Shown here: positions 1 through 8,640 of the stretch, piece by piece
How positions within the stretch are numbered: position 1 is the first letter of the stretch
How the letters are laid out: the number at the start of each line of letters is the position of its first letter
Assembly: GCF_007197735.1 (NCBI RefSeq)
Contig: NZ_CP041637.1
Coordinates: forward strand, 3,319,001-3,383,000
Source: Formosa sediminum
Lineage (GTDB): Bacteria > Bacteroidota > Bacteroidia > Flavobacteriales > Flavobacteriaceae
Reading direction: 5' to 3'
DNA: 64,000 nt
Made by a program: the position numbers and the translations under genes
Notes under the pieces: generated by a model
What the model saw: only the letters and a program-made list of their open reading frames with translations
What the model was told of the DNA's origin: nothing
The model's database searches: none

Positions 1-660
1 AGATACAGCTCCGGTTAAATCGCTCTTTTTTACGCTCCCATAACCAACCACAACAACTTCATCTAACCCTGCTGCATCAACATCCAAATTAATAGAGACA
101 TGAGACTGGCCTTCAAGAGGCAGTTCTTGTGTTGCATATCCTAAATAAGACACTACTAAAATAGCATGACTTGTAGAAACAGTTAGGGTAAAATTTCCGT
201 CGTAATCTGTAGTCACTCCATTTGTAGTGCCCTTTTCAACTACATTTGCACCTGGTAGCGGAAAACCCGTTTCGTCATTTACTAAACCTTCTACTTTAAA
301 GTTCTGTGTGACTTTTACTGTTTTTTGAGAGTTATTTAAATGCCCTATTAATACATCTTTACCTTTTATTTTATAGCTAAAATGTGCTTGTTGCCCCAAA
401 TCTGATAGCACAGCATCTATAGGTTGATTAGTGTAAACAGCATTAAAATGATTCTTATTTTTAGCAATAAAATCGCCATAAGTAATATTGAAATCAGTTA
501 TTTTTGATATTTTAGTTAAAATTTGTACAAGTGTAGCGCCTCGTTCATTAAGCGTAACATTTGTATTGGTTATGATTGTAGACATACCATAAGTTTGATA
601 GCTGCTTATAAGACATATAAACAGAGCTAATAGGAATAATTTCCTAAATGAATGTTTCAT
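1..660 (-). CDS. SusC-type TonB-dependent receptor, N-terminal part only
   Basis: I translated the minus strand from the ATG at 658-660 to the window edge: 220 open codons, with the rest lying off the left end. A signal peptide comes first, then an STN (secretin/TonB short N-terminal) domain at about residues 30-105, a CarboxypepD_reg-like domain at about 115-195, and the start of the plug with the typical VVVGYG motif. This is the outer-membrane glycan-import receptor of a utilisation locus that continues to the left. The STN domain marks receptors that signal to an anti-sigma factor, which fits the FecR and sigma genes directly upstream. The substrate cannot be told from this part. Confidence 0.93.
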   Translation of the reverse strand, partial: MKHSFRKLFLLALFICLISSYQTYGMSTIITNTNVTLNERGATLVQILTKISKITDFNITYGDFIAKNKNHFNAVYTNQPIDAVLSDLGQQAHFSYKIKGKDVLIGHLNNSQKTVKVTQNFKVEGLVNDETGFPLPGANVVEKGTTNGVTTDYDGNFTLTVSTSHAILVVSYLGYATQELPLEGQSHVSINLDVDAAGLDEVVVVGYGSVKKSDLTGAVS

Positions 661-711
661 TTAATTTAGTATTGGTTTTTTTATTTTTTTTTTAAATTCA
701 ATGCTTATTCT

Positions 712-737
712 GAGGGGTTTGTGGCCGCAAACCTCTC
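712..737 (-). other. GC-rich hairpin between fecR and susC
   Basis: Ten base pairs (one of them G-T) form between 712-721 and 728-737 around a 6-base loop, in otherwise very AT-rich DNA. The T-run lies on the plus-strand side (after 737), so it would terminate plus-strand transcripts better than the fecR-to-susC transcript. It may act as an RNA structure in the susC leader. Confidence 0.5.
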
Positions 738-745
738 TTTTTATA

Positions 746-1687
746 TTAATCTTTTGTTATTTCAATCATGCTATTATGTTTAATTAGTTTTACTTCATTT
801 ATAAAATTTATTCTAGATATTAAATCATCTAAAGATTCATCTTTACGTATTCTTAAGGAATAGAAATACATCTGCTCTATGTTTTTATTAGTAATCACAA
901 ATGGGATCTTATAAACTTGCTCAAGAGCTTTAGCCAATTCTAGAATCTTAACTTGTTCTAGAACCACTTCTTCTTTCCACCACAATGTATTAAGTTCTGC
1001 ATTTACGGCAGTTTTACTTAAAGTATTCGTGTTATTATTATAGGTAACTTTCTGGTTAGGTTTTACTAATACAGAATTGGTTTGAGACGAAACATTTACC
1101 AATCCTGTATTTACAATAACTTCTACAATAGAATCTAAAGTTGTAACATTAAAAGATGTCCCAAGCACTCTAGTAGAAACGGTTTGAGTTTTAATAACAA
1201 ATGGCTGATCTGGATTTTTAGTAACGTTAAAGAAAGCTTGTCCTTTTAATTTTACAAAACGAATTGAATCGTTAAAAACCTTTGGATATTCCAAAGTACT
1301 ATTAGCATTTAAAATAACCATAGTACCATCGGGTAATTGCACGCTCTCTTGAGTTCCTGAAGGTGTAGTTTTTATAATATTAGCAATTAAGTATTCTGAT
1401 TTATTTGTACTAAACAGATCTGATTTCAACATAAAAAACAGACTAAAGCTAAGTAGAATAATAATTGAAGCTGCAATACCAATTCTCGAGAAACGCTTAG
1501 GCTGTTTCTTTTTCTCTATGTTCTGATGAATTCTATTTTTTAAGGCTAGATTGTATTTGAATTCTTTAGGCGAATCTCCCGTTTTATTCATAGCCTCAAA
1601 GAAGGCGTCAATAAGTTTAATATCTTCTTGAGATGCAATACCTGTTTCGTATTTTTTTAAAATACGTTTAAATTCCTTTTCTGTCAT
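746..1687 (-). CDS. FecR-family anti-sigma factor
   Basis: This 313-residue protein has a short cytoplasmic N-terminus, one membrane segment at about residues 68-88, a periplasmic FecR domain (about 100-200, including the LPDGT and LNANSTLEYP signatures) and the C-terminal DUF4974-type domain usual in Bacteroidota. FecR proteins hold an ECF sigma factor inactive until the STN domain of the partner SusC reports substrate. It lies 85 bases upstream of the cut SusC gene and 114 bases downstream of an ECF sigma gene, all on the minus strand: the classical sigma-FecR-SusC order. Confidence 0.93.
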   Translation of the reverse strand: MTEKEFKRILKKYETGIASQEDIKLIDAFFEAMNKTGDSPKEFKYNLALKNRIHQNIEKKKQPKRFSRIGIAASIIILLSFSLFFMLKSDLFSTNKSEYLIANIIKTTPSGTQESVQLPDGTMVILNANSTLEYPKVFNDSIRFVKLKGQAFFNVTKNPDQPFVIKTQTVSTRVLGTSFNVTTLDSIVEVIVNTGLVNVSSQTNSVLVKPNQKVTYNNNTNTLSKTAVNAELNTLWWKEEVVLEQVKILELAKALEQVYKIPFVITNKNIEQMYFYSLRIRKDESLDDLISRINFINEVKLIKHNSMIEITKD

Positions 1688-1801
1688 AGTATAATAATTA
1701 AGGATAAGCTCCCTTTACTATGAAGTACCAGAAAAATACTGTTCCCCTATTTATTTTCTACTTATTAAAGGTTTATTAACCTAGCTAACACTTAATTAAC
1801 A

Positions 1802-2356
1802 TTACACTAATGTTAAACCGGCTAATAAGATTTGAAACAGTACCATTTCGGAATTATACACCCCAGATTCCCTTAATATTCTTAAAGCTTTATTAATCTG
1901 ATTATCAACTGTGCTTGTAGAGATATCTAATCGGTTAGCAATTTCCTTATAACTTAAATTTTCTTTAAAACGGAGTTTAAATATTAAAAGGCAACGCTCT
2001 GGAAGCACATCGTGAGCAAGTATGTCTATTTTTTGTACAAGTAGTAGTTTATTTTCTTCTATACTTTTAATAGCTTCAGACTCATCATTATTTAATGTCC
2101 CTTCTAATTTTTCGAGCATAATTTCTGTAAAAGGTGTACTACGTAATTTTTTTGCACATTGAAATTTAACAGCCTTATATAAATACGCTCTATAATGATC
2201 TATAGACAAATCGTCTAACCTTTTCCATAAATCCAAAAATACTTCTTGAATAATATCTTCTGCAGCTTCTCGAGATCTCAAGATATTATTTGCATATGCG
2301 AATAATTCATACCAATACATATTATAAGCATTATTATAATCTTGAGTCTTATTCAT
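1802..2356 (-). CDS. ECF sigma factor (FecI/RpoE-like)
   Basis: The start is taken as the ATG at 2354-2356 (MNKTQDYNN); an upstream in-frame ATG at 2389 would add eleven hydrophobic residues that are unlikely to be real. Sigma region 2 shows the EDIIQEVFLDLWKR block and region 4 the helix-turn-helix block LSYKEIANRLDISTSTVDNQ. It would direct RNA polymerase to the susC promoter when the downstream FecR releases it. The C-terminus ends in an unusually hydrophobic tail of about 14 residues (VLFQILLAGLTLV). Confidence 0.92.
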   Translation of the reverse strand: MNKTQDYNNAYNMYWYELFAYANNILRSREAAEDIIQEVFLDLWKRLDDLSIDHYRAYLYKAVKFQCAKKLRSTPFTEIMLEKLEGTLNNDESEAIKSIEENKLLLVQKIDILAHDVLPERCLLIFKLRFKENLSYKEIANRLDISTSTVDNQINKALRILRESGVYNSEMVLFQILLAGLTLV

Positions 2357-2553
2357 AATAAAAAGAATATTTGAGTAAACTAAAAACAAAATAAATGGTT
2401 TTAAGCCTAATTTAATTACTTAAACATATTACTATTGAGTTAAATATTTTTTCAAATGCGTTAAAAAAAGTTTTCAAAAATATCGAGATTACAGAAAATT
2501 TTTCCTACAAAAAAAGTAAGAATACAATTACAAGACAACAAAACCTTAAATTC

Positions 2554-2584
2554 ATGTTAAAATACTTGTAATGATGTTAAAATA
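2554..2584. repeat. 11-bp direct repeat upstream of the aldo/keto reductase-lar operon
   Basis: ATGTTAAAATA occurs at 2554-2564 and again at 2574-2584, twenty bases apart (about two helical turns), ending 49 bases before the reductase start. It could be a regulator site on one DNA face, but the sequence is AT-rich and chance is possible. Confidence 0.3.
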
Positions 2585-2633
2585 ATTAATCTTAAACAAT
2601 AGATTCTTTAACTTCAACAAAAAAAATTACGCT

Positions 2634-4094
2634 ATGAAAAGTAAATATCCTGTTACTAGACGAGATTTTTTAAGACTCACAAGTACGGCAGCAGCTGGAG
2701 CTGTCATTCTTCCATTAGGAATGAGTTTTTCAGACTCAGCACCAGCACCAATGCTCAGACCTTTTGGCCGGATGAAAAATAAGGTCACAACATTAGGATT
2801 AGGAGGGCAAGCCTCTATACAATGGACGCCTGAAGATGTAGATCCTGTTTCTATAATAACGAAAGCTTTCGATTTAGGTATTAACTATTTCGACACCTCT
2901 AATGTTTATGACTTAAGCCAACTACATTATCACTCGGCGTTTGAAAAAATGAACTTAATTCCAGGAAAACCGAATTACGATAAAGAACTTAGAGAATCCA
3001 TTACCATTACAAGTAAAACATTAATGCGATGGGGAAAACCAGGATGGGAAGAAGTTGAAAATGTAAGAAACAAATCTAATGGTGAAGATGTGCAAACTGC
3101 TGCAGATGATATTAGAAGAACCATGACTCAGCTTTTTGGTGATGGCAAAGGGAACTATCCAGAAGGTTCGTACGTAGATATTGTTTTAATTCATGCCTTA
3201 GAAGCTGTTGAAGAAAACGATATATTATATAAAGGTATTGAAACGCCAATTAAACCAGATGAAAACTTTGGAGCTTTAGTTGTTTTAAAAGATTTTAGAG
3301 ATGGTACTAATTTTACAGGTACTAATCCTAAAAATGAAAAGTTATTAAAACATATTGGTTTTTCAGGTCATAAAAACCCTGAAGCCATGATTGATTTTAT
3401 GCAACGTGATGAGTATGATTTACTTGATGCTTTATTAGTATCCATAAACTCTAACGATCATTTATATTTCAATATGCAACATAACGTTATTCCGCTTGCA
3501 AAAGCTAAAGGCATAGGTGTTATTGGTATGAAAGTTTTTGGTGCAGGAACCATGTATAAAGAAGTCCCAGGGTTTTCTAGAAGACCAGATCAAATCTACC
3601 GTAAGGTTGGTTCTCCAGAATTACCAAGTAACGAACTTATTGAATATGTATTAACCACACCTGGAGTAGATACGCTTATTATAGGAATTGGTCAAATAGA
3701 TGATGATCCGTTAAAATGTCAATTAACACAAAATTATTACGGTGCGCAAGTAAAACCAGATGCTATGTCTCAAGAAAAACGACGTAGTATTGAAGCGAAA
3801 ACAGCAAAAGCAGCTGGAGAACGCACAAATTTCTTTCAGTTAGACAATGTAGGTTTAACGCCTCCTAGAGACATAAAACAAGAAACTATAAACGGTAAAA
3901 CAAAAATTACCTGGCAAACGGCTTACGCTGCTGCAGATGCTATTTCTCATTATGAAATTTTATTAGATGATACCGTAGTGGGTAAAGTAGAACATAGACC
4001 TCAAGTATTAAAGTCTAAACCGTTTACTTTTGTTACTCATGAAACAGGAAATTTTAAAGTTATTACTGTAGACAAAGCAGGACACAGAGCCTAA
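2634..4094 (+). CDS. Tat-exported aldo/keto reductase with C-terminal Fn3-like extension
   Basis: The first 32 residues are a twin-arginine signal (RRDFLRLT at 9-16, then a hydrophobic stretch), so the enzyme should be exported already folded. The aldo/keto reductase barrel follows, with a recognisable tetrad D87, Y92, K128, H187 and the late IGFSG and GIGVIGMKVFGAG blocks. NAD(P)H is the family cofactor. About 75 residues after 410 look like a fibronectin-III-type beta domain (ITW near the start, HYEILLDD). The gene is 23 bases upstream of larE on the same strand and is very probably co-transcribed with the cofactor genes. Its substrate is unknown. A periplasmic oxidoreductase of this family usually retains its cofactor during export; that point is inference here. 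Confidence 0.85.
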   Translation: MKSKYPVTRRDFLRLTSTAAAGAVILPLGMSFSDSAPAPMLRPFGRMKNKVTTLGLGGQASIQWTPEDVDPVSIITKAFDLGINYFDTSNVYDLSQLHYHSAFEKMNLIPGKPNYDKELRESITITSKTLMRWGKPGWEEVENVRNKSNGEDVQTAADDIRRTMTQLFGDGKGNYPEGSYVDIVLIHALEAVEENDILYKGIETPIKPDENFGALVVLKDFRDGTNFTGTNPKNEKLLKHIGFSGHKNPEAMIDFMQRDEYDLLDALLVSINSNDHLYFNMQHNVIPLAKAKGIGVIGMKVFGAGTMYKEVPGFSRRPDQIYRKVGSPELPSNELIEYVLTTPGVDTLIIGIGQIDDDPLKCQLTQNYYGAQVKPDAMSQEKRRSIEAKTAKAAGERTNFFQLDNVGLTPPRDIKQETINGKTKITWQTAYAAADAISHYEILLDDTVVGKVEHRPQVLKSKPFTFVTHETGNFKVITVDKAGHRA

Positions 4095-4117
4095 TTTTTA
4101 ACGTTTTAGGTATATTA

Positions 4118-4939
4118 ATGCCTGATAAAAGACTAAAACTTATGTCTAAATTACCATTACTTATAAATTGGTTTAAAGACCATAAAGGTTCTGTTACGGC
4201 ATTTTCTGGAGGTGTAGATTCGTCTTTAGTATTGTATGCTTCAAAGTTAGCATTAGGAGCTCAAGCTATTGGTTTAATTTCTAATTCTGAAAGTCTAAAA
4301 GCAAAAGATTTCGAAATCGCTACAAACTTTTGCCACACGCACGACATTACTCTAAGAGTGATTAAAACAGACGAATTAAACGACCCGAATTACACCGCTA
4401 ATCCGGCAAATCGTTGTTTTTTCTGTAAAACGCACCTTTATGAAGCTATGGTAGATATTTTAAAAGCCGAATATCCAGATTATACCATTTTAAATGGAAC
4501 CAATTTAGATGATTTAGGCGATTATCGTCCAGGTTTAGAAGCTGCAAAAAATCACGACATCCGTTCACCTTTAGCAGAATTAAATATTAATAAAAAAGAA
4601 GTGATAGCTATGGCTAGTGAATTAGGCTTAGAAACAGCTGCAAAACCACCAAGCCCATGCTTAAGTTCTAGAATTCCTTACGGAACGGCAGTAAATAGCA
4701 CAAGACTAAAACAAATAGAGCAAGCTGAATATATTTTAAATCAATTCGGGTTTAACAACGTACGCGTAAGATATCTCGGAGAAGAGGCTTCTATAGAAGT
4801 TCCTGTTTCCGATTTATCTTCATTAGAGAGTCAGTTTGATGTTATTTCTAAAGAGATAAAAGCATTAGGGTTCTCTAAAGTACAAATAGACCAAGAGGGT
4901 TTTGTTTCAGGAAAATTAAATCGTGTATTAAATGGATAA
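4118..4939 (+). CDS. larE: LarE, PP-loop sulfur insertase for the nickel-pincer cofactor
   Basis: LarE adenylates the carboxylates of pyridinium-3,5-biscarboxylic acid mononucleotide and converts them to thiocarboxylates. The ATP PP-loop SGGVDSS is at residues 30-36, and the conserved PSPCLSSR block places the sulfur-handling cysteine at C181. Two more cysteines sit as NRCFFC at C100 and C103. This three-cysteine set is typical of the iron-sulfur-cluster form of LarE (as in Thermotoga) rather than of the single-cysteine sacrificial form. Length (273) is normal. A second in-frame ATG at 4142 is an alternative start. The end overlaps larB by 8 bases, which implies translational coupling. Confidence 0.93.
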   Translation: MPDKRLKLMSKLPLLINWFKDHKGSVTAFSGGVDSSLVLYASKLALGAQAIGLISNSESLKAKDFEIATNFCHTHDITLRVIKTDELNDPNYTANPANRCFFCKTHLYEAMVDILKAEYPDYTILNGTNLDDLGDYRPGLEAAKNHDIRSPLAELNINKKEVIAMASELGLETAAKPPSPCLSSRIPYGTAVNSTRLKQIEQAEYILNQFGFNNVRVRYLGEEASIEVPVSDLSSLESQFDVISKEIKALGFSKVQIDQEGFVSGKLNRVLNG

Positions 4940-5594
4940 AGCCTTTATTATAGATAAAGACAGGAAGCAACGTTTAGGCTTTGAAGAAGTGATTTATGGC
5001 GCTTCAAAAAGTACGGCATTGTTATCAGAATTATTAGAAGACTATTCTGAAAAAAATAAAAATGTATTAATTACTAAATTACAACAGGAGAAAGCAATAG
5101 TACTTTTAAACGTGTATCGTACCGCATTTTACGATGATGAATCAGGTATTTTTATGCTTTATCCAATAAATAAAATTGAAAACCACAACGCTAAAGTTGG
5201 TATTGTGTCTGCCGGAAGTTCGGATATTGGTGTGGCCAATGAAGCTTATTATACCTTAGAGTATATGGGTGTAAAATCGCACGTAATTCACGATGTTGGA
5301 GTCGCTGGTTTACATCGGTTGCTTTCAAAAATTGAACTATTAAAAACATTTGATATTTTAATTATTGTTGCTGGCTTTGAAGGTGCTCTACCAACAGTTG
5401 TTGGCGGACTCTTGCCTCAGCCCATAATTGCAGTACCAACCTCTGTAGGTTATGGCTCTGCTAAACATGGAGAAACGGCTTTACATGCCATGCTAACAAG
5501 TTGTGCAAACGGTATTACAGTAGTAAATATAGATAACGGTTATGGAGCAGCCATGAGTGCTTTTAGAATGTTGAAATTAGTAGAAAATCAATGA
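4932..5594 (+). CDS. larB: LarB, pyridinium-3,5-biscarboxylate mononucleotide synthase
   Basis: LarB carboxylates and hydrolyses nicotinic acid adenine dinucleotide in the first step of nickel-pincer nucleotide synthesis. The C-terminal two thirds is the AIR-carboxylase (PurE-like) fold, with VGIVSAGSSDIGVANEA, HDVGVAGLHR and VAGFEGALPTVVGGL clearly present. The N-terminal 70 residues are the usual LarB extension. The 220-residue length is slightly short but complete. It overlaps larE by 8 bases and its TGA overlaps the larC ATG (ATGA at 5591-5594), so the three proteins are probably made in fixed ratio. Confidence 0.95.
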   Translation: MDKAFIIDKDRKQRLGFEEVIYGASKSTALLSELLEDYSEKNKNVLITKLQQEKAIVLLNVYRTAFYDDESGIFMLYPINKIENHNAKVGIVSAGSSDIGVANEAYYTLEYMGVKSHVIHDVGVAGLHRLLSKIELLKTFDILIIVAGFEGALPTVVGGLLPQPIIAVPTSVGYGSAKHGETALHAMLTSCANGITVVNIDNGYGAAMSAFRMLKLVENQ

Positions 5595-6907
5595 ATACAA
5601 TATATATAGAAGCGTTTTCAGGATTATCAGGAAATATGTTCCTGAGTGCTTTTAGCGCCTTGCTAGGCGATTATGAGGTACTACGCGATTTGCCTCAAAA
5701 GCTACATTTACCAGATGGTAAAATAGAAATTAAACAAGTAGACAAGAATGGTATAAATTGTCAATATGTAGAGGTGATAGATTTAAACCTTGGAAAAGAA
5801 CCTGATCACGACCACTCACACTCCCACAGTCACGAGCACAATCACGATCATGGTCATACCCATAGTCACAACCACGCACATACTCATGCTCATAATCACA
5901 GTCATACACATAGTCATGATGACTCACATACTCACGAGCATAGCCACAGTCATGGTGCTCATAGACATTTAAGCGATATTCAGAAGATTATTGATCATGC
6001 GCACATAAGCGACAATGCTAAAAAAATTGCTCATGACATATTTTTAATGATTGGCCAAGCAGAATCTAAAATTCACGATATGCCTTTAGAAACCATTCAT
6101 TTTCATGAAATTAGCGGTGTAGATTCTATTATAGATATTGTTGGGAATGCAGTTTTAATAGACCAATTAAATATTTCTAAAGTGTATTGTACACCAATTT
6201 GCACCGGATTTGGTATTGTAAAAACTCAGCATGGTATGTTGCCAGTTCCTGCTCCTGCTACTGCAGAATTGTTACAAGGCATGCCTATTTACCCTGGTAC
6301 CGAAGAAGGTGAAAAAATTACACCAACTGGAGCTGCCATTTTAAAATATTTAAATCCCGATTTTAAAAGTACCGCTTATACTACTATTAAAACAGCTTAT
6401 GGCCCTGGAAAAAAGAATTTCCACAATGCCAATGTGGTGCGTATTTCGTTACTTAAAAGTGAAGTTGAACAAGAAAAAGATACCTATTTACAACTAGAGG
6501 CCTCTATAGACGATATGTCTCCAGAATATTTAGGCGTTTCTTTTCAAGACGGCTTATTAGCGGCTGGAGCTGTAGACTTTAGTATTACACAACAACTTAT
6601 GAAAAAGGGACGATTTGCATTTTTACTCAGCGTCATCCTGCCTAAATCTAATTTAACAGAAGTAGCCAACTATATTTTTAATTCAACCAGCACCATTGGT
6701 GTACGCTATTACAATATAGACCGTATTGAATTACCTAGAATACAAAAAACAAAACAAACTCCTTTTGGAGAGGTGTTAGTAAAAGAAAGCACGACACCTA
6801 CACAACAGTTAAAAAGTAAACCTGAATTTGATGATGTAGAACGCCTTGCAAAAGCGAACAATCAGTCACCGTATCAGGTTTTAAATACTATTAATTCTAA
6901 TTTTTAA
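5591..6907 (+). CDS. larC: LarC, nickel chelatase for the nickel-pincer cofactor, with a long His-rich insert
   Basis: LarC inserts nickel into the bis-thiocarboxylated nucleotide in a CTP-dependent step. The N-terminal AFSGLSGNM motif, the central HFHEISGVDSIIDI block and the C-terminal EASIDDMSPEYLG region are all present. In Lactiplantibacillus plantarum the two halves are joined by a programmed frameshift; here they are one open frame of 438 residues. Residues 73-126 are an almost regular His-x-His tract with 26 histidines (5807-5968), the expected nickel reservoir. The tract creates long overlapping spurious frames on both strands. The start is fixed by the ATGA overlap with larB. Confidence 0.95.
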   Translation: MNTIYIEAFSGLSGNMFLSAFSALLGDYEVLRDLPQKLHLPDGKIEIKQVDKNGINCQYVEVIDLNLGKEPDHDHSHSHSHEHNHDHGHTHSHNHAHTHAHNHSHTHSHDDSHTHEHSHSHGAHRHLSDIQKIIDHAHISDNAKKIAHDIFLMIGQAESKIHDMPLETIHFHEISGVDSIIDIVGNAVLIDQLNISKVYCTPICTGFGIVKTQHGMLPVPAPATAELLQGMPIYPGTEEGEKITPTGAAILKYLNPDFKSTAYTTIKTAYGPGKKNFHNANVVRISLLKSEVEQEKDTYLQLEASIDDMSPEYLGVSFQDGLLAAGAVDFSITQQLMKKGRFAFLLSVILPKSNLTEVANYIFNSTSTIGVRYYNIDRIELPRIQKTKQTPFGEVLVKESTTPTQQLKSKPEFDDVERLAKANNQSPYQVLNTINSNF

Positions 6908-6920
6908 AAACATAACAACT

Positions 6921-7106
6921 ATGAAAACATTAGGCGTATTATTATTGACGATATGTAGTTCTCAATTTATATTAGCTCATCCTGGCGGACATCACACTCA
7001 TGAAACATTTATGGGGGAATGGGCTTGGCTCATTATACCTTGTATTGCCATAGCAGCTATTGTTTGGAAATTTTCTAAAACAAAATCTAGTAAAACAGAA
7101 AATTAA
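6921..7106 (+). CDS. Small His-rich exported membrane protein of the lar operon
   Basis: This 61-residue protein starts 13 bases after larC and ends before the operon terminator. It has an N-terminal signal peptide (cleavage probably after ILA at residue 19), a mature N-terminus HPGGHHTHE rich in histidine, one membrane segment at about 33-49, and a Lys-rich tail. I do not recognise a family. Position and histidines suggest a role in nickel binding or delivery at the membrane, but that is inference. Signal, hydrophobic segment and tight spacing argue that it is a real gene. Confidence 0.7.
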   Translation: MKTLGVLLLTICSSQFILAHPGGHHTHETFMGEWAWLIIPCIAIAAIVWKFSKTKSSKTEN

Positions 7107-7155
7107 TACCCTTGCTATTTTTTTTCGCTTAAGTCTCTAAGCTTAAAAAACCATA

Positions 7156-7192
7156 AAACATCCTTGTCAATTTAAAATTGACAAGGATGTTT
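7156..7192 (+). terminator. Terminator of the lar operon
   Basis: A perfect 18-bp inverted repeat (7156-7173 with 7175-7192; arm core ACATCCTTGTCAAT) is followed by TTTGTGTTTTA. It lies 50 bases after the small membrane protein. Confidence 0.85.
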
Positions 7193-7317
7193 GTGTTTTA
7201 ACTCCAACGCATTAATAACAAACAAACTACAATACAGAATGTTAAAATTATTTTAAAAAATCGATTGAGTTAAAAATCTGTAAATGAAAGCTTTATTTTC
7301 AAAAAAAAGCTATAATT

Positions 7318-8613
7318 ATGACCTTACAAAAACCCTTATTACTCCTTTTTATTGTAACATGCTTCTTTGCCTGCAAAACCAAAGAAGAAAAAGAAATGGA
7401 AGTATCCGATACTCAAAAAGAAATTATATCAAACAAACCTGCAGATACTGTACAAACTGCTATTGGGCCACTAATTTTACCTAAGCCTTATGCTACAGAA
7501 TCTGTTAGAAAAGAACATACGTTAGTAGATTGGCCTGAAGGGAAAATGCCACTAGCTCCTGAAGGATTTACTGTAACCAAACTAGCAGATGGATTTAAAA
7601 ACCCAAGATGGACCTATATAGGACCTAACGGCGACATGTTTATTTGCGAAGCTAACACCAAAAACAGCGCTGGTTTAATCACTCTATTAAGAGATAAAAA
7701 TAATGATGGTAAAATAGAATTAAGAGAAACATTTTTAGACGATTTAAAACAACCACTAGGCATGTTAATCATAGACAACTATTTTTATGTTGCCAATACA
7801 GATGGGCTTTATAAATATCCATATAACGTTGGACAAACAAAATTAAATCCAGAAAAAGGTAAAAAAATAGTCGACCTACCTGCTGGCGGTTATAATAATC
7901 ATTGGACAAGAAATATTATTACTAATAAAGCTCAAGATAAAATTTACATTTCTGTAGGTTCTGCAAGTAATGTTGGTGAATATGGCATGGATGAAGAAAA
8001 ACGTAGAGCCAATATTCTAGAAGTAGATTTAGATGGTACTAATGAAAAAATTTATGCTAGCGGATTAAGAAATCCTGTAGGTATGGACTGGAATCCTGTT
8101 AATGGCGAACTTTGGACCGCTGTTAATGAACGTGATGAAATTGGGGACAACCTAGTACCAGATTATGTTACAAGCGTAAAAGAAGGTGGTTTTTACGGTT
8201 GGCCTTATGCTTACTACGGACAAATTGAAGATCCAAGACAGAAAGGAAAAGCACCAGATCTTGTTGCAAAAACTATTATTCCTGACGTCTCGGTAGGATC
8301 GCATACAGCTTCTTTAGGATTAACATTTTATGATAAAGACAGTTTCCCTGACATCTATAAAAATGGCGCATTTGTAGGTCAACACGGGTCTTGGAACAGA
8401 TCTGTACTTTCTGGTTACCGTGTGGTATATATTCCTTTTAAAGACGGTAAACCTAATGGTGAACCTCAAGATTTTCTTACTGGTTTTATTGCAGAGGACG
8501 ACGATACTAAAGTTTACGGCAGACCTGTTTGTGTCACTGTAACACCACAAGGAGACTTATTAGTTAATGACGATGCCGGGAATACGGTTTGGAAAGTGAG
8601 CTATACTAAATAA
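7318..8613 (+). CDS. PQQ-dependent sugar (glucose/sorbosone-type) dehydrogenase lipoprotein
   Basis: A lipoprotein signal ends at FFAC (Cys19). The rest is a six-bladed propeller of the soluble glucose/sorbosone dehydrogenase (GSDH) family. NNHWTRNI carries the likely catalytic His and SGLRNPVGMDW the PQQ-contacting Arg block; GGFYGWPYAYYG and GAFVGQHGSWNR are further family signatures. It should oxidise aldoses or related sugars outside the inner membrane using pyrroloquinoline quinone. The actual sugar is not predictable, and some family members have other functions. A TonB receptor follows after 27 bases. A frame opening 34 bases upstream overlaps the signal peptide in another reading frame and is rejected. 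Confidence 0.85.
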   Translation: MTLQKPLLLLFIVTCFFACKTKEEKEMEVSDTQKEIISNKPADTVQTAIGPLILPKPYATESVRKEHTLVDWPEGKMPLAPEGFTVTKLADGFKNPRWTYIGPNGDMFICEANTKNSAGLITLLRDKNNDGKIELRETFLDDLKQPLGMLIIDNYFYVANTDGLYKYPYNVGQTKLNPEKGKKIVDLPAGGYNNHWTRNIITNKAQDKIYISVGSASNVGEYGMDEEKRRANILEVDLDGTNEKIYASGLRNPVGMDWNPVNGELWTAVNERDEIGDNLVPDYVTSVKEGGFYGWPYAYYGQIEDPRQKGKAPDLVAKTIIPDVSVGSHTASLGLTFYDKDSFPDIYKNGAFVGQHGSWNRSVLSGYRVVYIPFKDGKPNGEPQDFLTGFIAEDDDTKVYGRPVCVTVTPQGDLLVNDDAGNTVWKVSYTK

Positions 8614-8640
8614 AAATTATAAAACATAATTCATATATTT

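Noticed and set aside
5730-5972. Open frames on both strands within larC
   Set aside because: They are by-products of the His-x-His codon repeat and lie wholly inside an intact gene.
7284-7484. 66-residue frame overlapping the start of the PQQ-type dehydrogenase
   Set aside because: No protein-like character, and it overlaps the clear lipoprotein signal of the dehydrogenase in another frame.
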